The notes below the pieces were generated by a model that made no database searches, was not told where the DNA came from, and was given only the letters and a program-made list of their open reading frames with translations. 64,000 bases of DNA from Pleurocapsa sp. PCC 7327 (GTDB lineage: Bacteria; Cyanobacteriota; Cyanobacteriia; Cyanobacteriales; Microcystaceae): NCBI RefSeq assembly GCF_000317025.1, contig NC_019689.1, forward strand, positions 881,501 to 945,500, written 5' to 3'. Within the stretch, counting starts at the first letter, position 1; every line of letters starts with the position of its first letter. The translations under genes and the position numbers were made by a program. Below, in pieces: positions 40,446-48,493 of the stretch.

Positions 40446-41404
40446 ATTGGCTTATCGGACTTGGGCAAGGGAGCTTCTGGAGTCTGTCCCACTGATACCC
40501 CATACTTCCAGTCTGGCGGGCAAATAGCAATATAACGTGCATACCCTCCCAAACCGCCTTTGAACTTGGAATATCCGATGGCAACCAAAGCCCCCGTTTC
40601 AGGCACCCGATCTAAATTCGCCACTCCTTCTGCCTGGGTATACCCGTTGTGTAAGAGCCAAGCTTCTCCTTCGAGAGTAGGCGTGCTGTCGGTATCGAGT
40701 GGCTCGTGCCCGTGCAGTAAGATCTTGCGCTCTAGATGCAGAAATTTGAGCGCCTCCAGCCCTACGCCAGGAAATTTGCGTCTTTTAGCCAAATCGGGGT
40801 TGGGCCATTCCTTAGACCAGTCGGAGCGCACGAAGACAACCGAGCCTTCGGGAATCTTGCCGTGCTTTTTCTCCCAAGCAAGAATATCCTTAACGGCGAG
40901 GTGATAATTGGGGTCTTTGGCAACTTTGTCTTGGATGGGAATGACGACGAGAGGACGAATGGCATAAGTGGCTGGGAGTTCGTCGATGGTTGGATAGTAA
41001 GGATCCCAATGGGCGGGCGGATCTAACTGAGTACCGAGCTGATCTGTAGATAAGTCGTAGTGGGTTGCCTCGAAGCCATCGGTTTTGTAGGTGTAGGGTT
41101 TGCCAGTCTTGGGATTGACTGTCGGCTCGAACTTGGACGGTCCAAACCCTTCCCAGACGGGAATTGAAGGCGCGATCGCATGGGTGAGATCGACATATTT
41201 GGCGTTTTTGAGCGACTGCTGATAGACTTGCCACAGGGAAGGCTCGCGTCTGGACTTTACCGCCTCTGCGGGCAAAGAGATCGCCGCGATCGCCAAAGCC
41301 ACAAAACAAAAGATTGCGAAAATAGTTCTCTTGGTTGGCTGACTAAAAAATCTATCTAAAACGCTTTTTAGAAAGGATTTGACGCGAAAGATAGCCTTAC
41401 TCAT
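40409..41404 (-). CDS. Secreted cyclase family protein (kynurenine formamidase-like)
   Basis: A 331-aa protein with an N-terminal hydrophobic segment ending AISLPAEA (about 27-50), so exported. The cyclase domain has VDLTHAIAPSIPVWEG near its start, the DQLGTQLDPPAHW block where the family usually has a HxGTHxDxPxH metal site (the first His and the H of GTH are replaced by Asp and Gln), and YSKFKGGLGGYARYIAICPP near the end. The metal site is thus changed, though ATHYDLS nearby may supply a ligand. Substrate unknown. Its 3' end overlaps the flavoprotein gene (convergent), which may couple their expression by antisense. Confidence 0.75.
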   Translation of the reverse strand: MSKAIFRVKSFLKSVLDRFFSQPTKRTIFAIFCFVALAIAAISLPAEAVKSRREPSLWQVYQQSLKNAKYVDLTHAIAPSIPVWEGFGPSKFEPTVNPKTGKPYTYKTDGFEATHYDLSTDQLGTQLDPPAHWDPYYPTIDELPATYAIRPLVVIPIQDKVAKDPNYHLAVKDILAWEKKHGKIPEGSVVFVRSDWSKEWPNPDLAKRRKFPGVGLEALKFLHLERKILLHGHEPLDTDSTPTLEGEAWLLHNGYTQAEGVANLDRVPETGALVAIGYSKFKGGLGGYARYIAICPPDWKYGVSVGQTPEAPLPKSDKPIHWDKALGVRVR

Positions 41405-41569
41405 AAGAAAAGCTTGCTTTAGGTCTATTGATAACTAGATACATTATCCAGCACTCGCTAGATGTTAAATCGCTGCTTCTCGTCATTTCCAGCAATAAAA
41501 ATTAGGCGATCGCGATAAAATAGAAAGGTTAGGATGATAAAATTAGTCGTCTCCTTCTTTTTGAAAAAC

Positions 41570-42163
41570 TTATTTTTCCTCAGTTGGAGATTTAACTCCG
41601 CGATCGAGCTGCCAAATAATGGCGTTGAGTATGAGAGTGCCATTTCCCGTGCAACGTTCTCGATAGTCTTCTTGCTCGGCAATAGCAGCTCCCAGTCTTT
41701 CTATGGTCTTTCCATATTTTTTATCTTTAACTAACTCCTTCTCTTCAGCAGTGAGAGGTCGCGTTTTCTCTAAAACGGATTGAATGATAGGAACGTAGGG
41801 AAAAGCTTCCTCAGCTGCCTCTTGAACTTCTAGTTGCAGTTTAGTCAGTTGGACGATTTCTTGTGCTCCTTGAATTACGAGAGCGAGGGTATCGGTTTTT
41901 TGAGAAACTTGCGACTCTTGCAGGCGAGAACTTTCCGGAGGAACGTAAAACAAATGTTCGGCAGTCATGCCATCGGGGAATTTGTCCGCTTCGATTTCTC
42001 CTCTTTCTCACATTTGCTGGAGAATCTCTAAAGCTTTGGTTCGATTTTGTGGGGTATCTCCTTCTTTGCCTTCTACTTCAATGAGAATTCCTTCTTGCTC
42101 GTCGGCAGGCTGGTTAATGTCGCTAACCGCTACAAAATGGGTAACAGTCTTCCGTCTAGCCAT
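41570..42163 (-). pseudogene. Hypothetical gene interrupted by an in-frame TGA
   Basis: An ATG at 42163 opens 51 codons (MARRKTVTHFVAVSDINQPA through IEVEGKEGDTPQNRTKAL to LQQM) and meets TGA at 42010-42008. The frame is open again straight after it, ERGEIEADKFPDG, and continues through the 132-codon frame starting MTAEHLFYVPPESSRLQESQ to the stop at 41570. Joined, it would be a 197-aa protein with a helical middle (ALVIQGAQEIVQLTKLQLEV). The single stop is the only interruption, so it is either a recent nonsense mutation or two short genes. I do not know the family. Confidence 0.65.
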
Positions 42164-42195
42164 TATTTTTAATCCTCAAGTTTAAATTTACGCTG

Positions 42196-42385
42196 AAGTA
42201 ATCGATACAATTGTACTAAAATTGCGTATTTAGGAGGGATTGATTCTTCCTATCAAAATTTTGGTATCGAGCTAGGCCGCACTTTGCTAGTCGTAGCCAT
42301 TCCTAATATGCCTGCCGAAGTATTTTGGTTCGAGAAAGCAGAGATTGACTTTTACTGGCAGCAGTGGAAAGAAAAAACGAGTTAA
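42196..42385 (+). pseudogene. Short gene fragment, unknown family
   Basis: A startless frame reads IAYLGGIDSSYQNFGIELGR, TLLVVAIPNMPAEVFWFEKA and EIDFYWQQWKEKTS to TAA at 42383. It has protein-like composition but no ATG in the first 35 codons and stops upstream. Probably the tail of a dead gene. Family not recognised. Confidence 0.35.
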
Positions 42386-42464
42386 TGCCTATTGGAGTGC
42401 CCAAGCACCAAATAAATAAGTAGTCGTCCTGAAAAATTTCCAAATCCCAATAAAATTGAACGTT

Positions 42465-42811
42465 TTAGTCAGATTGAGTTATTGCCCAACCAATTTCTGC
42501 TTGTAGAGCCAAATTATTTCGCTCTTGAGAAACGCCAACAAAACCTCCAATAAAATTCAGATTAAATATTTCTTGATAGTATTTCCAAACAAAAGGAACT
42601 TGCGATAAACCAACTGGGAAACAATCCATAGTTGATTCGGCTAAATATGGACTGTCCCAATTTTTAATTGCTGCATCTACATAAGGATTTATTTCAGTGT
42701 AATTTCCTTGTATATCTCTGAGATAAGGAAAAAAGACGTTAATCCAACCCTAATTGAAGCTCCTCCAGAAGTATCATCAAATTTGTAGAAAGAACGCCAA
42801 AATAGAACTCT
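42465..42811 (-). pseudogene. DUF4419 protein, C-terminal remnant
   Basis: Minus-strand pieces give WRSFYKFDDTSGGAS from about 42800 to 42765 in one frame, a stop, then GWINVFFPYLRDIQGNY and on, TMDCFPVGLSQVPFVWKYY and FIGGFVGVSQERNNLALQAE plus IGWAITQSD, ending at TAA 42465. SGG, GWI-FFPYL, FP-GLS-VPFVW and GGFVGVSQ are the signature steps of DUF4419. Frame change and stop near 42765 show that the gene is broken, and its N-terminal two thirds is absent: the PlsY fusion gene starts its 3' end right there. Confidence 0.75.
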
Positions 42812-45695
42812 AATCTTCCAATATTTCCACCACCCCCATTTGACCGTCAACTCGCACTCGCTGACCATCTCGCAACAGGTGAGTTGCATTGTAAATATCC
42901 ATGACGGCGGGAATTCCGTACTCGCGAGCAACGATCGCGCCATGGGATAAAGCACCGCCAACTTCAGCAATAATTCCGCCAGCACGAGCGAGGATAGCTG
43001 TCCAACCGGAATCAGTATAGGGAACGACGAGAATGGTTTGTGGGTCGATTTCCCCTATTTGTTGCAGCGTTCTGAGAATTTTGACTTGCCCTTCTGCTAT
43101 GCCAGGACTGGCAGCAATTCCCTGCAAGCGTCCTTTGGCAGGCAGAGGCGCAGCAGACAGAAAAGAGGTTTTCGGACTGCCGTAGACGACGAAGGGAACG
43201 TGAGTAATCGCTTGATTCTTCTTATATTGAGTTCGTCGTTGTTGGATGAGTTGGGGCAACCGTTCTCTCAGTTCGGGAGCGGAATTTTCAATAAAGCGGT
43301 GAATTTCATCAAATTCTAGAAAAAAGATGTCCCCTTGAGCAGAAAGCGTGCCGTCTTTAAGCCAAAATTCCTCTAGAGCGACAAAAGTCCATCGCAGATG
43401 AGCGAGCAGTTGCGAGTAGATTTCAGTTGCTTGTCCTTTGAGATTGAGACGCTTTTGTACGAGTTGTACTTTCCATGCCTGCGTTTGCACTGCGTTCTCT
43501 TTCGGTTGCGGCGGATGAAAGAGAAAGCGGGTAAATAGGGCTCTCATCGGGCGAGGATCTTCTATCCAGCGAGGAACTGCGATATCGGTTGCCACTTCGC
43601 TCAGGTAGCCATAGCGTTCGAGCCATTGTTTAAACTGTTCTAAAATGTTTTGTCCGTCGGGGGTTTCTGCCAAATATGCGAATAGGGAGGGGCAGCTATA
43701 ACCGCTCAATTGTTCGATAGGTAGTAAGTTGCGAGCATAAACAGCAAGATCGGCAAGCGATCGCGAGGAGGCAACTTCTGGAGTTTGGCTGTTATCGAGT
43801 TGTTCGGGCGATACTTTGAAGATTGCTTGTCGCAGGGCAAGACTTAGAGGAGCGAGTATGCTGTAGTAAGTTGCCTGTTTCAGAACGGGTAAAATCGTAT
43901 CTATCCTTTCCCATAACTCCGAAAGAGACGATTCTGATAGAGGGATAGCTTGGATCAAATTAAAAGTTGGCGTAAAGTATCTATATTTGTCTCGCTCAAA
44001 GTCTCGCTCTAAATTCCACTCTCTCTCCAATAACCTCAGCAATCCCGGAAGGTTGCGCAAGGTAGATTCTAAGGGAGGCTTGCTAAATTTTGCGCCTCTG
44101 GTAAGAAACTCTAAACTTTCTGAAGGGAGTCCCATGCGGCGGAAAATCTCTCCCAACAGCGTCGCGTTAAAATAGGCGCGTTGGTAATGTAGCGTTGCCG
44201 TTTCGTTAAAATCCAATCCCCTTGACCGTTTTCCCAAAACTATCCTAAAAATCTCGCCCCACACGCCACAAGTGAGGGGACGATTGAGCGACCACGTTAG
44301 CGGACGAATGACCCCTGGAATGACTTCAGCGGCAATCTTGCGCGTCCAAATCGGATGCAGATTGGTAATCGATCGCGCTTGAAGCAACCACAACTGTTGT
44401 CCGTCAAAAGTCCATTCGATATCTTGAGGAATGCCGTGATACAGATCTTCTATTTCCCGTGTTATTTGGGCAACTAATTGCAGTAATTCTCGCGGAACGT
44501 CGCCATTTTCTGAATTCTGTCCGGGCGAACTGCCGTTTGCTCCTACTTCTATATAATATCTTTCGGGAGTAACTTTCCCCGATACCACTCGCGCTGCGTC
44601 TCCTGGCAAGGCTTCGATGACAACGGCTGTATTCAAGGGATTTATAGGATCGCGGCTAAAAGCAACGCCAGAAAAAACGCCTCGAACCTGTTTTTGAATC
44701 AATACCGCCATCGCAGCATTAGTTTGATTTCTGTCTTGACGATACCTGACGGCAGAGGGAAGACTGTAGGAGGTTTGACAGTCGAGAATGGCAGCCTGTA
44801 GGGCTTCGCGGCTAGTAACGTTCAAAATGGTAATATACTGTCCCGCTGCTGAGGCGGTTTCCGAGTCTTCGCCAATGGCTGAAGAACGAACGACCAAGGG
44901 ATTTTCAACCGAGGGTTCGAGAAAGGCAAGTAACGGTTGCGGGTCGTCGCCTGGGGGAAGAACCCAGCCATCGGGAACGTCGTAACCTAATCGTTTTAGG
45001 CGCGAGAGAGTCGCAGCTTTTTGTCCGACTTTGCGGGCATCCAGCTTATCATTTAAGGAGGGGATGGCGCGATCGCCTTGGAAAAAACGAAACAGTTTTC
45101 GCGATCCTGCTTTTGCCGAGCGCGAGGGAAGATCGAGATCGTCGGGGATTTTTTGATAGATCCAGGCAAGCAACCCAACTAGCGCGATCGCAGCAGCAAT
45201 GTATTCGCTGCTATTGGGATGTCGCAAGGCTAAAATCAGAGCTAGCACAAACAGTCCTACCAAACGCCCGGATTTGCGCTCCCGAAAGATCGTAAAACTA
45301 ATTCCCCCTATCAGAACGGTCAAAAGGGCTGCCTTCCAATCGTGAGCGACAATTCCCCAAAATACATTGGTCGTTCCGGCACCTTTGCCCATCCAATAAC
45401 GTCCGGCAACTAGGGCAATCAAGGCGATTAACTCCCATACTGGTTGGGAGGGAAAGAACCAACGGGCTAAGAAAACGGCGGCGATTCCTTTTGCCGCTTC
45501 TGACAAAACGGCTAATATTCCTACAACAGTCCCGCCGTGATAAAAAGCTGCCGAGACGGAGATATTTCCCGTTCCCAATCTCGCTAGCTTTCGTCCCGTT
45601 AGCCCATAGGTAATCCAGTCAATTAGAGGAAGTCCTCCTAGCAGGGGACACGCTATAAAAATCAGTAGAGAACCCCAAAGCTGTGTAAGCGTCAT
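42810..45695 (-). CDS. PlsY acyltransferase fused to PEP-synthase-like ATP-grasp and phosphohistidine domains
   Basis: A 961-aa fusion. Residues 1-200 carry about five membrane spans and the PlsY signature (LGTGNISVSAAF, KGIAAVFLARW, and GKGAGTTNVFWG), i.e. the acyl-phosphate:glycerol-3-phosphate acyltransferase fold. Residues about 215-455 are a PEP-synthase-type ATP-grasp domain (LVVRSSAIGEDS, AAGQY, VFSGVAFSRDP, DIEWTFDGQQLWLLQAR). Residues 860-961 are the swivelling phosphohistidine domain (GGALSHGAIVAREYGIPAV with His918). The middle 460-850 is the linker seen in PEP synthase/rifampin phosphotransferase-like proteins. Phosphotransfer is predicted but the PEP-binding barrel is absent or altered, so the acceptor is unknown. 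Membrane bound. Confidence 0.85.
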   Translation of the reverse strand: MTLTQLWGSLLIFIACPLLGGLPLIDWITYGLTGRKLARLGTGNISVSAAFYHGGTVVGILAVLSEAAKGIAAVFLARWFFPSQPVWELIALIALVAGRYWMGKGAGTTNVFWGIVAHDWKAALLTVLIGGISFTIFRERKSGRLVGLFVLALILALRHPNSSEYIAAAIALVGLLAWIYQKIPDDLDLPSRSAKAGSRKLFRFFQGDRAIPSLNDKLDARKVGQKAATLSRLKRLGYDVPDGWVLPPGDDPQPLLAFLEPSVENPLVVRSSAIGEDSETASAAGQYITILNVTSREALQAAILDCQTSYSLPSAVRYRQDRNQTNAAMAVLIQKQVRGVFSGVAFSRDPINPLNTAVVIEALPGDAARVVSGKVTPERYYIEVGANGSSPGQNSENGDVPRELLQLVAQITREIEDLYHGIPQDIEWTFDGQQLWLLQARSITNLHPIWTRKIAAEVIPGVIRPLTWSLNRPLTCGVWGEIFRIVLGKRSRGLDFNETATLHYQRAYFNATLLGEIFRRMGLPSESLEFLTRGAKFSKPPLESTLRNLPGLLRLLEREWNLERDFERDKYRYFTPTFNLIQAIPLSESSLSELWERIDTILPVLKQATYYSILAPLSLALRQAIFKVSPEQLDNSQTPEVASSRSLADLAVYARNLLPIEQLSGYSCPSLFAYLAETPDGQNILEQFKQWLERYGYLSEVATDIAVPRWIEDPRPMRALFTRFLFHPPQPKENAVQTQAWKVQLVQKRLNLKGQATEIYSQLLAHLRWTFVALEEFWLKDGTLSAQGDIFFLEFDEIHRFIENSAPELRERLPQLIQQRRTQYKKNQAITHVPFVVYGSPKTSFLSAAPLPAKGRLQGIAASPGIAEGQVKILRTLQQIGEIDPQTILVVPYTDSGWTAILARAGGIIAEVGGALSHGAIVAREYGIPAVMDIYNATHLLRDGQRVRVDGQMGVVEILED

Positions 45696-45890
45696 TTGAT
45701 GTTTAAACCAATCCTTTGGATAAAGTCAGGGGCTTGCTCATAATACTAAGGTATCTGCTATTTTTTCGGAATTCAAAATTCGCTATAGACGATCCTAAAC
45801 CTAGCACGAGTCCGAACCATCTATCCGCTGTATTAGAGATGCTTCATAAAGAAGTCGGAAGTCGGAATTGGAGAGCGAATCAAGTTTAGG

Positions 45891-46742
45891 TTAGATGCTA
45901 TCTAAAAGTTCGTCCCACTCTTCCCATTGTGGGGCTGACGCTTCTGAGATGTTTCTATCCTCGTGAGGCTGAGTCGATAAAGCCTCTTCTGTTTGTTCTT
46001 CTGGTTCTATTTCTATGAAGGATTGTTTTTGCTCCTCAAGCTGACAGAGATGCAATTGTACATCGTTAACCGAACCTAATAATTGCTGTTTCTGGCTTTC
46101 TAATTCATATAGGTCGCGATCGAGTTGCTCTTTCTGGGCATATATCTCTGAGATATGGTCTTGCAGTTGCTGGTATTCTTCCCTTAATAGGGTTAAGCAA
46201 GTTTCCTCTCGATCGATTTGTTCTTGTCGATTTGCAATAATTTGGTCGAGTTCTTTTTTGAAATAGCTCATTTGCTGCAATTCTACTTGCAAAGCTTCAC
46301 AAGCTTCTTCTAACTCCTGCTTTTGTTCGGAAAGTTGCGGTAATTCTTGTTGGATTTCTCCTCGTCGTTCGTGCAGTTCGTTAACTTGGTTGATTAAATA
46401 ATTTCTTTCTACATTTAAATTACCAAGGCTCAATTCGATTTCTTGTCTGACGTTTGTCGTCGTCATTAAAGACTGACGCAGTTGATTTTCATAATTTTCG
46501 AGGCGATCGATCTCATCTTTGAGAGCTTGCGCTTTATTTTTTAAAGAGTTTCTTACTACTCGCTCTTGTCTGAGGGATTTTCTATCTACAACTGATGCTC
46601 CGATAAAACTAGCAGTTGTTGCGATCGCACCCGTTGTCAGTGCTTTTTTTAGATCTCTGTCGGCGATGAATCCAATACCACAACCTACGCCAAAAGCCAC
46701 TAAACAGAGCAAAATCCGATTCGCTAGCTTGGTTGACGGCAT
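45891..46742 (-). CDS. Membrane-anchored coiled-coil protein
   Basis: A 283-aa protein with two short hydrophobic segments near the N-terminus (about 8-25 and 34-51) and a long coiled coil from about 55 to 235, rich in Gln, Glu and Leu with heptad spacing (for example EEYQQLQDHISEIYAQKEQL). An acidic tail follows (EPEEQTEEALSTQ, EEWDELLDSI). No enzymatic motif. It could be a structural or cell-division-like scaffold, but I do not recognise a named family. It stands alone between the PlsY fusion and the DUF815 gene, with 195 and 401 bp non-coding on either side. Confidence 0.7.
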   Translation of the reverse strand: MPSTKLANRILLCLVAFGVGCGIGFIADRDLKKALTTGAIATTASFIGASVVDRKSLRQERVVRNSLKNKAQALKDEIDRLENYENQLRQSLMTTTNVRQEIELSLGNLNVERNYLINQVNELHERRGEIQQELPQLSEQKQELEEACEALQVELQQMSYFKKELDQIIANRQEQIDREETCLTLLREEYQQLQDHISEIYAQKEQLDRDLYELESQKQQLLGSVNDVQLHLCQLEEQKQSFIEIEPEEQTEEALSTQPHEDRNISEASAPQWEEWDELLDSI

Positions 46743-47143
46743 CTCAATTACTTATCCTGCCTTACTAATATAAGGGTTACGCAAAAATCTAACAAAGAAT
46801 TTTATTTTTTACAAAAATCTAAGATTTTGAGGTTGGGTTGCCCTCTCTTAAAATAGCAAAAGTTTTCTATAAAGAGGAGCGATCGCGATGACAAAATTTG
46901 GAAATTGAGAATTCCACCATAAATAACAATCGTTCAAATGGCATACGGTTACGGGATTTTTCAGTGTGTCTATGTCTTAGACATAATATGTAGTGCGGAA
47001 AGCGTAGCGTACGCGTAAGCGCGTGCGTCTCGCTTGCGATCGCGATGGTCGCACTTGTTTAATTACGATCGTATAATTGGATTCGATATTAGTAGTTAGA
47101 CTACCCATTAACACCTAACCACTATCCATTAACCACTAACCAA
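46743..47143. other. Intergenic region with palindrome and REP-like sequence
   Basis: No gene is supported. TATGTCT-T-AGACATA (46971-46985) is a perfect inverted repeat. From 46993 comes an AAGCGTAGCGTACGCGTAAG stretch with GCGTGCGTCTCGCTTGCGAT, similar in type to the element near 18.55 kb. Near 47097-47140 the words CTAACCACTA and CCATTAACC repeat, like the heptamer repeats at 23.4 kb. An AGGAG before a 7-codon frame at 46888 looks like chance. Confidence 0.5.
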
Positions 47144-48454
47144 TTACTGTTTACTGTTAATCGCTAATTCTCCTCTCAAAAAATCGATCAATTGTCTGGC
47201 AGTTCTTCCTGAACATCCGTTATGATGAGTTGCCCATTGTTTGGCACAAAATTCTAATTCATCTTTGTCGAGAGGAATGTTAGCTAATTGTGCTAAATGA
47301 CGGACAATTTCTAGATAGGTGTTTTGATTGGCAGGTTCAAAAGTAAGCGTCAAACCAAAGCGATCGCTAAAGGATAATTTCTCTTGTAGTGTATCCCAAG
47401 AATGCACTTCATCTCCATCGCTCGGACGAGGGCGATCGCTAAAAAATTCTCTCACTAAATGCCGTCGATTGGAAGTCGCATAAACCACAACATTTTGAGC
47501 TTTAGCGGTCAAACTGCCTTCTAAAACAACCTTGAGTGCTTTAAAAGCATCATCATCTTCTTCAAAGGATAAATCGTCCACAAAAATAATAAATTTCTGA
47601 GGGAAATCTCGTAGCTTTTCTAAAATAACTGGAAGGTCTTTTAACTCGGATTTGCTAACTTCAATTAATCTCAATCCTTGCGAGCTATATTGGTTTAATA
47701 ATCCTTTGACTAAAGAGGATTTTCCCGAACCGCGACTCCCATAAAGTAAAACATGAAGGGCAGGATATCCAGCTAAAAGAAATTCAGTATTTTTGAGTAA
47801 GGCTTCTTTTTGAGACTCGTAGCCAACAATTTCTCTTAACTCAATTGGATCGGGATGAGCAATTCCTAGCATTTTCCCTTCTTGCCAGCGTAAAGCTTTA
47901 TATTTAGCCAAAATTCCCGTCCCATTTTTTTGATAATAAATGGCTAATTCTTCTAAAGCATCTTCCCAATTCTCGTGCCAATGGAAAAAAGATTTCGAGA
48001 TTGATTCTAGATCCCACGCAATGGGAGTTACTGACACTTGCGTCGCTGTTTTTACCCATTGGCTAATCTGTTGCGGACTACAACGAGAGAGATTCTGTAA
48101 GATTTTTAGATCGTGTTTTGCGGCAGCAATTAGCGATCGCGGTAAATTTTCTAGAGAAACTGTTTGGACTTGTCTGCTAAAAGGATTATCGTCGTGCAAA
48201 ATTTGTGCAATTAAATAATCGCCCCAGCTTTTATTTAGAGCTGCTAAACTTTTAAACCAATTTCCGTAAGCTTGTAAGCAATTAATCGAAGTAAATGGTT
48301 GCGTTTTCGGATCGCTTTTATTACTGTTTAGCGTTTGCAGTAAATACAAAAAACTCCTTCCTACTTCATCTTTTAAAACTGATTGATAAAGCAGCAGTGA
48401 AGCAACTTGATTATGGAGAATTTTACTTGAAGTAACAACAGAATAATTAGTCAT
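47144..48454 (-). CDS. DUF815 AAA-type ATPase
   Basis: A 436-aa protein. The N-terminal 190 residues are helical; the ATPase domain begins at IGIAHPDPIELREIVGYESQ-type sequence (DPIELREIVGYE), with Walker A YGSRGSGKSSL, Walker B-like KFIIFVDDLSFEEDDDAFKA, YATSNRRHLV as sensor 1 and DRFGLTLTFEP near sensor 2. The blocks VGYESQKEAL, KSELKDLPVILE and EVHSWDTLQEKLSFSDRFGL are the DUF815 signature. A P-loop ATPase of unknown role, cytoplasmic. ATG at 48454 is preferred to the TTG at 48460. It lies 40 bp downstream of the channel gene, on the same strand. Confidence 0.85.
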   Translation of the reverse strand: MTNYSVVTSSKILHNQVASLLLYQSVLKDEVGRSFLYLLQTLNSNKSDPKTQPFTSINCLQAYGNWFKSLAALNKSWGDYLIAQILHDDNPFSRQVQTVSLENLPRSLIAAAKHDLKILQNLSRCSPQQISQWVKTATQVSVTPIAWDLESISKSFFHWHENWEDALEELAIYYQKNGTGILAKYKALRWQEGKMLGIAHPDPIELREIVGYESQKEALLKNTEFLLAGYPALHVLLYGSRGSGKSSLVKGLLNQYSSQGLRLIEVSKSELKDLPVILEKLRDFPQKFIIFVDDLSFEEDDDAFKALKVVLEGSLTAKAQNVVVYATSNRRHLVREFFSDRPRPSDGDEVHSWDTLQEKLSFSDRFGLTLTFEPANQNTYLEIVRHLAQLANIPLDKDELEFCAKQWATHHNGCSGRTARQLIDFLRGELAINSKQ

Positions 48455-48493
48455 AATCAATTCCGAATTCCTAATTCAGAATTCCGAATTCTA

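Noticed and set aside
41458-41682. 74-codon minus-strand frame
   Set aside because: It overlaps the better-supported interrupted gene in another frame and lacks coding character.
42689-42985. 98-codon minus-strand frame as an intact gene
   Set aside because: Its first half is a shadow of the PlsY fusion gene and its second half is part of the broken DUF4419 gene.
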